Below are positions 7,659 to 9,563 of a stretch of DNA of 9,563 nt, piece by piece. Source of the stretch: Legionellaceae bacterium (lineage in GTDB: Bacteria > Pseudomonadota > Gammaproteobacteria > Legionellales > Legionellaceae). Each line of letters begins with the position of its first letter. Positions within the stretch are counted from its first letter, which is position 1. The stretch covers positions 1-9,563 of the forward strand of contig CANJFK010000015.1 in the NCBI GenBank assembly GCA_947473535.1, given 5' to 3'. The notes below the pieces were generated by a model, which ran no database searches, was not told the origin of the DNA, and worked only from the letters and a program-made list of their open reading frames with translations. The position numbers and the translations under genes are program-made.

Positions 7659-7740
7659 TGTTTTTTCCTCAAATTAAGATATTTATGATACTATTGCCTA
7701 TTTAAACAAGCTAGTGCCTCGTCAATATTAAATCGTCGGG
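7659..7740. promoter_or_regulatory. Divergent promoter region between mdh and hemW
   Basis: This 82-bp AT-rich gap must hold the start signals of both divergent genes. Toward mdh, TATCAT (complement of 7685-7690) is a five-of-six -10 match without a good -35; TTGACG (complement of 7720-7725) is -35-like but too far from it. Toward hemW no convincing promoter was found. Exact sites are not supported. Confidence 0.3.
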
Positions 7741-8907
7741 TTGGCGCTTGTCCTGAATTTGGAGATCACCCTGCTTCCACTATCCCTCTACATTCATACG
7801 CCATGGTGCATTCGAAAATGCCCTTATTGCGACTTCAATTCACATAAGAGCCCTGAACAACTACCCGAAGAACAATATATCGCCGCATTAATTGCCGATT
7901 TACAACAAGATCTGGCTGAGTTTCCTGGTCGAAAACTTGAATCAATTTTCATCGGTGGTGGCACACCAAGCCTATTTTCAGCAAAAGCTTATGAATCATT
8001 ATTTAATCAAATTCAACGTTATTTACCCTTCGGAAACGACATTGAAATTACCCTGGAAGCCAATCCTGGCGCAGTAGAACAACAGCGCTTTAACGACTAC
8101 AGAGCGCTGGGGATAAACCGTCTGTCATTGGGAATTCAAAGTTTTAATCCAGCACATCTGCAAAGTTTAGGACGTATTCATGACGAAAAGCAAGCCCAAT
8201 ATGCTATTGAGAGCGCTAGACGTGCGGGTTTTGATAACATCAACATTGATATCATGCATGGTTTACCTAACCAATCGATTAGCGAAGGCATTGCCGATCT
8301 GCGTGCCGCCTTAGCAAATCACCCAGAACACCTATCATGGTACCAATTGACCATTGAACCCAATACCGCCTTTTACAAACAACGCCCAACACTACCCTCA
8401 GACGATGATGCCTTCGCACTGGAAGAAGAAGGACTGGCTTTGTTGGAAGACCACGATTATAAACGTTATGAAATCTCTGCCTTTTGTCAAAAAGGTAAAC
8501 CAGCACAACATAATCTCAATTATTGGCTTTTTGGCGACTATATTGGCATCGGCGCTGGCGCACATGGTAAATTGACTGCGGCCGATGGTAAAACAGTATA
8601 TCGTACGCGAAAACATCGCCAACCTGCGGATTATTTAAACCCAAACAAAGCTTTTCGCGCAGCACTCGAACCGGTTTCACCCAATGACCTAGTATTTGAA
8701 TTTATGCTAAATGCCACGCGCCTACAACAAGCCATTAGCAAATCACTCTTTATAGAACGAACTGGGCTTTCAATTGAAAATCTCACCCCCGGACTTGCAA
8801 CGGCGCTCGCAAAAGGGCTCATCACTACAAATGATACCCATTGGCAAATCACGCCCTTTGGCCGGCGGTTTACCAATGATCTACAAGGCTTATTTTTATT
8901 AGATTAG
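7741..8907 (+). CDS. hemW: HemW, radical-SAM heme chaperone (HemN-like)
   Basis: Radical SAM protein of the HemN family. HemW proteins bind heme and are thought to deliver it; many were formerly annotated as oxygen-independent coproporphyrinogen III oxidase. The cluster motif CxxxCxxC is WCIRKCPYCDFNSH. It is followed by IFIGGGTPSL (SAM-binding GGGTP), LEANPG, NRLSLGIQSFNPAHLQSLGRIH, MHGLPNQS, LSWYQLTIEPNT and HNLNYWLFGDYIGIGAGAHGK, in the usual order. The frame has no ATG before the cluster. The longest option, TTG at 7741, gives 388 residues but has no Shine-Dalgarno. A CTG at 7771 has GGAG 6 bp upstream and gives MLPLSLYIH, close to the E. coli N-terminus (MVKLPPLSLYIH as I remember it), so it may be the true start (378 residues). 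The stop is followed 2 bp later by mobile element copy 2. Confidence 0.94.
   Translation: MALVLNLEITLLPLSLYIHTPWCIRKCPYCDFNSHKSPEQLPEEQYIAALIADLQQDLAEFPGRKLESIFIGGGTPSLFSAKAYESLFNQIQRYLPFGNDIEITLEANPGAVEQQRFNDYRALGINRLSLGIQSFNPAHLQSLGRIHDEKQAQYAIESARRAGFDNINIDIMHGLPNQSISEGIADLRAALANHPEHLSWYQLTIEPNTAFYKQRPTLPSDDDAFALEEEGLALLEDHDYKRYEISAFCQKGKPAQHNLNYWLFGDYIGIGAGAHGKLTAADGKTVYRTRKHRQPADYLNPNKAFRAALEPVSPNDLVFEFMLNATRLQQAISKSLFIERTGLSIENLTPGLATALAKGLITTNDTHWQITPFGRRFTNDLQGLFLLD
7761..7764 (+). promoter_or_regulatory. Shine-Dalgarno suggesting a CTG start for hemW
   Basis: GGAG at 7761-7764 is the only good ribosome binding site near the hemW 5' end. With a 6-bp spacer it points to CTG at 7771. 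ATC at 7765 would match the family length but has no spacer. Confidence 0.45.
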
Positions 8908-8972
8908 GTGCAACTGTTCATGCGTCATCACGAGTACCGCGAGGGATGACGTATGAGCAGTTACGATTAGGT
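8902..8972. repeat. 8-bp direct repeat pair (target-site duplication) around mobile element copy 2
   Basis: GATTAGGT occurs at 8902-8909 and at 8965-8972, exactly abutting the element at 8910-8964. The left copy is the last hemW codon GAT, the stop TAG, and GT. Confidence 0.85.
8910..8964. mobile_element. MITE-like palindromic element, copy 2 (55 bp), internally deleted form
   Basis: The ends are GCAACTGTTCA (8910-8920) and TGAGCAGTTAC (8954-8964). The stem 8912-8929 against 8945-8962 matches at 16 of 18 positions, the two mismatches being wobble-compatible. The interior CGAGTACCGCGAGGGAT matches the left arm of copy 1 with one substitution and then jumps at GGGAT (8943-8947) into the end of the right arm. 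This equals copy 1 without its 5-bp insert and without 53 bp between two GGGAT repeats (113 - 5 - 53 = 55). A perfect 8-bp duplication flanks it. It could act as a 3' hairpin of the hemW transcript; no U-tract follows. Confidence 0.85.
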
Positions 8973-9056
8973 TTATCAAAAATCAAAAAAACACCTTCTA
9001 AAATCAGCCACTTTCCTTGATAATAACATTCACTCATCCAAACGTCCGGATCGCTC

Positions 9057-9563
9057 ATGATTGCAATATTCGCTATACTATTTTTTCTGATTTTTGCTTA
9101 CCTCATTGGATCAGTATGCTCAGCCGTCATCGTTTGCCGTTTGTTTGACTTACCCGATCCTCGGCTTGAAGGCTCAAAAAACCCAGGAGCCACCAATGTA
9201 ATGCGCTTGGCAGGAAAAAAATATGCGGCCATCGTTTTATTAGCTGATATGCTGAAAGGATTTCTGCCTGTATTCATCGCCCACCTCTTCGGTGAAAGTT
9301 CTACTGCTTTGGGTTTTATCTGCTTTGCCGCCGTCTTTGGCCACATGTATCCTGTCTTTTTTGGTTTTCAAGGAGGCAAGGGCGTTGCAACAGCGTTAGG
9401 GGCCATGTTCGGTTTTCATTTTGTTTTGGGTATATTAGCACTTGCAACGTGGTTGATCGTCGCAAATTTCACACGTTATTCATCGTTGGCATCCATTATC
9501 ACCATCATGTTCGCACCCTTCTATTCAATTATGGTTATTCACAATGTGAATGCCTTTCTGCCG
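9057..9563 (+). CDS. plsY: Glycerol-3-phosphate acyltransferase PlsY, 3'-truncated by the window edge
   Basis: Integral inner-membrane enzyme that transfers an acyl group from acyl-phosphate (made by PlsX) to glycerol-3-phosphate, the first step of phospholipid synthesis. The 169 visible codons of a family of about 200 run open to the window end. An N-terminal membrane segment covers about residues 1-27. Conserved loops follow: GSKNPGATNVMR (39-50), DMLKG (64-68), and GHMYPVFFGFQGGKGVATALG (95-115), which includes the glycine-rich substrate loop. Further hydrophobic segments lie at about 116-136 and 143-162. The ATG at 9057 fits the family N-terminus; only a weak CGGA lies before it. The 149-bp gap after hemW holds mobile element copy 2; without it the gap would be 86 bp, so transcription from hemW is possible. 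Confidence 0.94.
   Translation, partial: MIAIFAILFFLIFAYLIGSVCSAVIVCRLFDLPDPRLEGSKNPGATNVMRLAGKKYAAIVLLADMLKGFLPVFIAHLFGESSTALGFICFAAVFGHMYPVFFGFQGGKGVATALGAMFGFHFVLGILALATWLIVANFTRYSSLASIITIMFAPFYSIMVIHNVNAFLP

Noticed and set aside
6524..8964. Two related repeats considered as a CRISPR remnant
   Set aside because: Only two copies more than 2 kb apart, no regular spacers, no cas genes, and each copy has its own target duplication.
9098..9346. Antisense open frame near the window end
   Set aside because: It lies opposite plsY, whose conserved motifs are clear. The plsY frame runs off the window, so it is easy to miss.
1..9563. A hidden multi-gene defence, secretion or biosynthetic system
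   Set aside because: Except for the orphan gene and the two short elements, all genes are recognisable housekeeping genes or the secreted protease. Nothing in the layout suggests a new system.

Overview
The window looks like chromosomal DNA from a gammaproteobacterium, most likely a Legionella relative (order Legionellales). This rests on a ProA/Msp-type secreted zinc metalloprotease with pseudolysin-like motifs, a type-2 malate dehydrogenase that resembles the Legionella enzyme as I remember it, a class I fructose-bisphosphate aldolase, and an aroQ-accB-accC-prmA gene string. The assignment comes from recalled sequences, not from a search.

Layout. Positions 1-808 (+) carry the 3' part of a class I fructose-bisphosphate aldolase gene, ending at a GC-rich hairpin shared with the convergent protease gene (852-2471, -). 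A 259-bp AT-rich divergent intergenic region with nested inverted repeats follows. Next is a tight plus-strand operon: aroQ (2731-3168), accB (3174-3632), accC (3644-4990) and prmA (4991-5884), with gaps of 5, 11 and 0 bp. Minus-strand genes come next: an orphan acidic protein (5891-6496) and malate dehydrogenase mdh (6639-7658). Divergent from mdh is hemW (7741-8907, +), which has no ATG start, and then plsY (from 9057, +), cut by the window end.

The metabolic genes are housekeeping: glycolysis (aldolase), TCA cycle (mdh), shikimate pathway (aroQ), malonyl-CoA supply (accBC), phospholipid synthesis (plsY), heme handling (hemW) and ribosomal protein methylation (prmA). The protease is the one obvious secreted factor.

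The most interesting structure is a pair of short non-autonomous mobile elements. Copy 1 (6524-6636, 113 bp) and copy 2 (8910-8964, 55 bp) share terminal inverted repeats of the form GTAACTGCTCA, and each is flanked by its own perfect 8-bp direct repeat (CATCAATC; GATTAGGT). GTAA ends with 8-bp duplications fit the IS66 family as I remember it. Both copies sit at the same offset from the stop codon of their gene: the duplicated target is the last GAT codon, the stop codon and two further bases. Copy 2 equals copy 1 minus a 5-bp insertion and a 53-bp deletion between two GGGAT repeats. Removing copy 1 puts the orphan gene 21 bp behind mdh, so the insertion seems to have split a former mdh-orphan operon. 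No multi-gene defence, secretion or biosynthetic system is visible.
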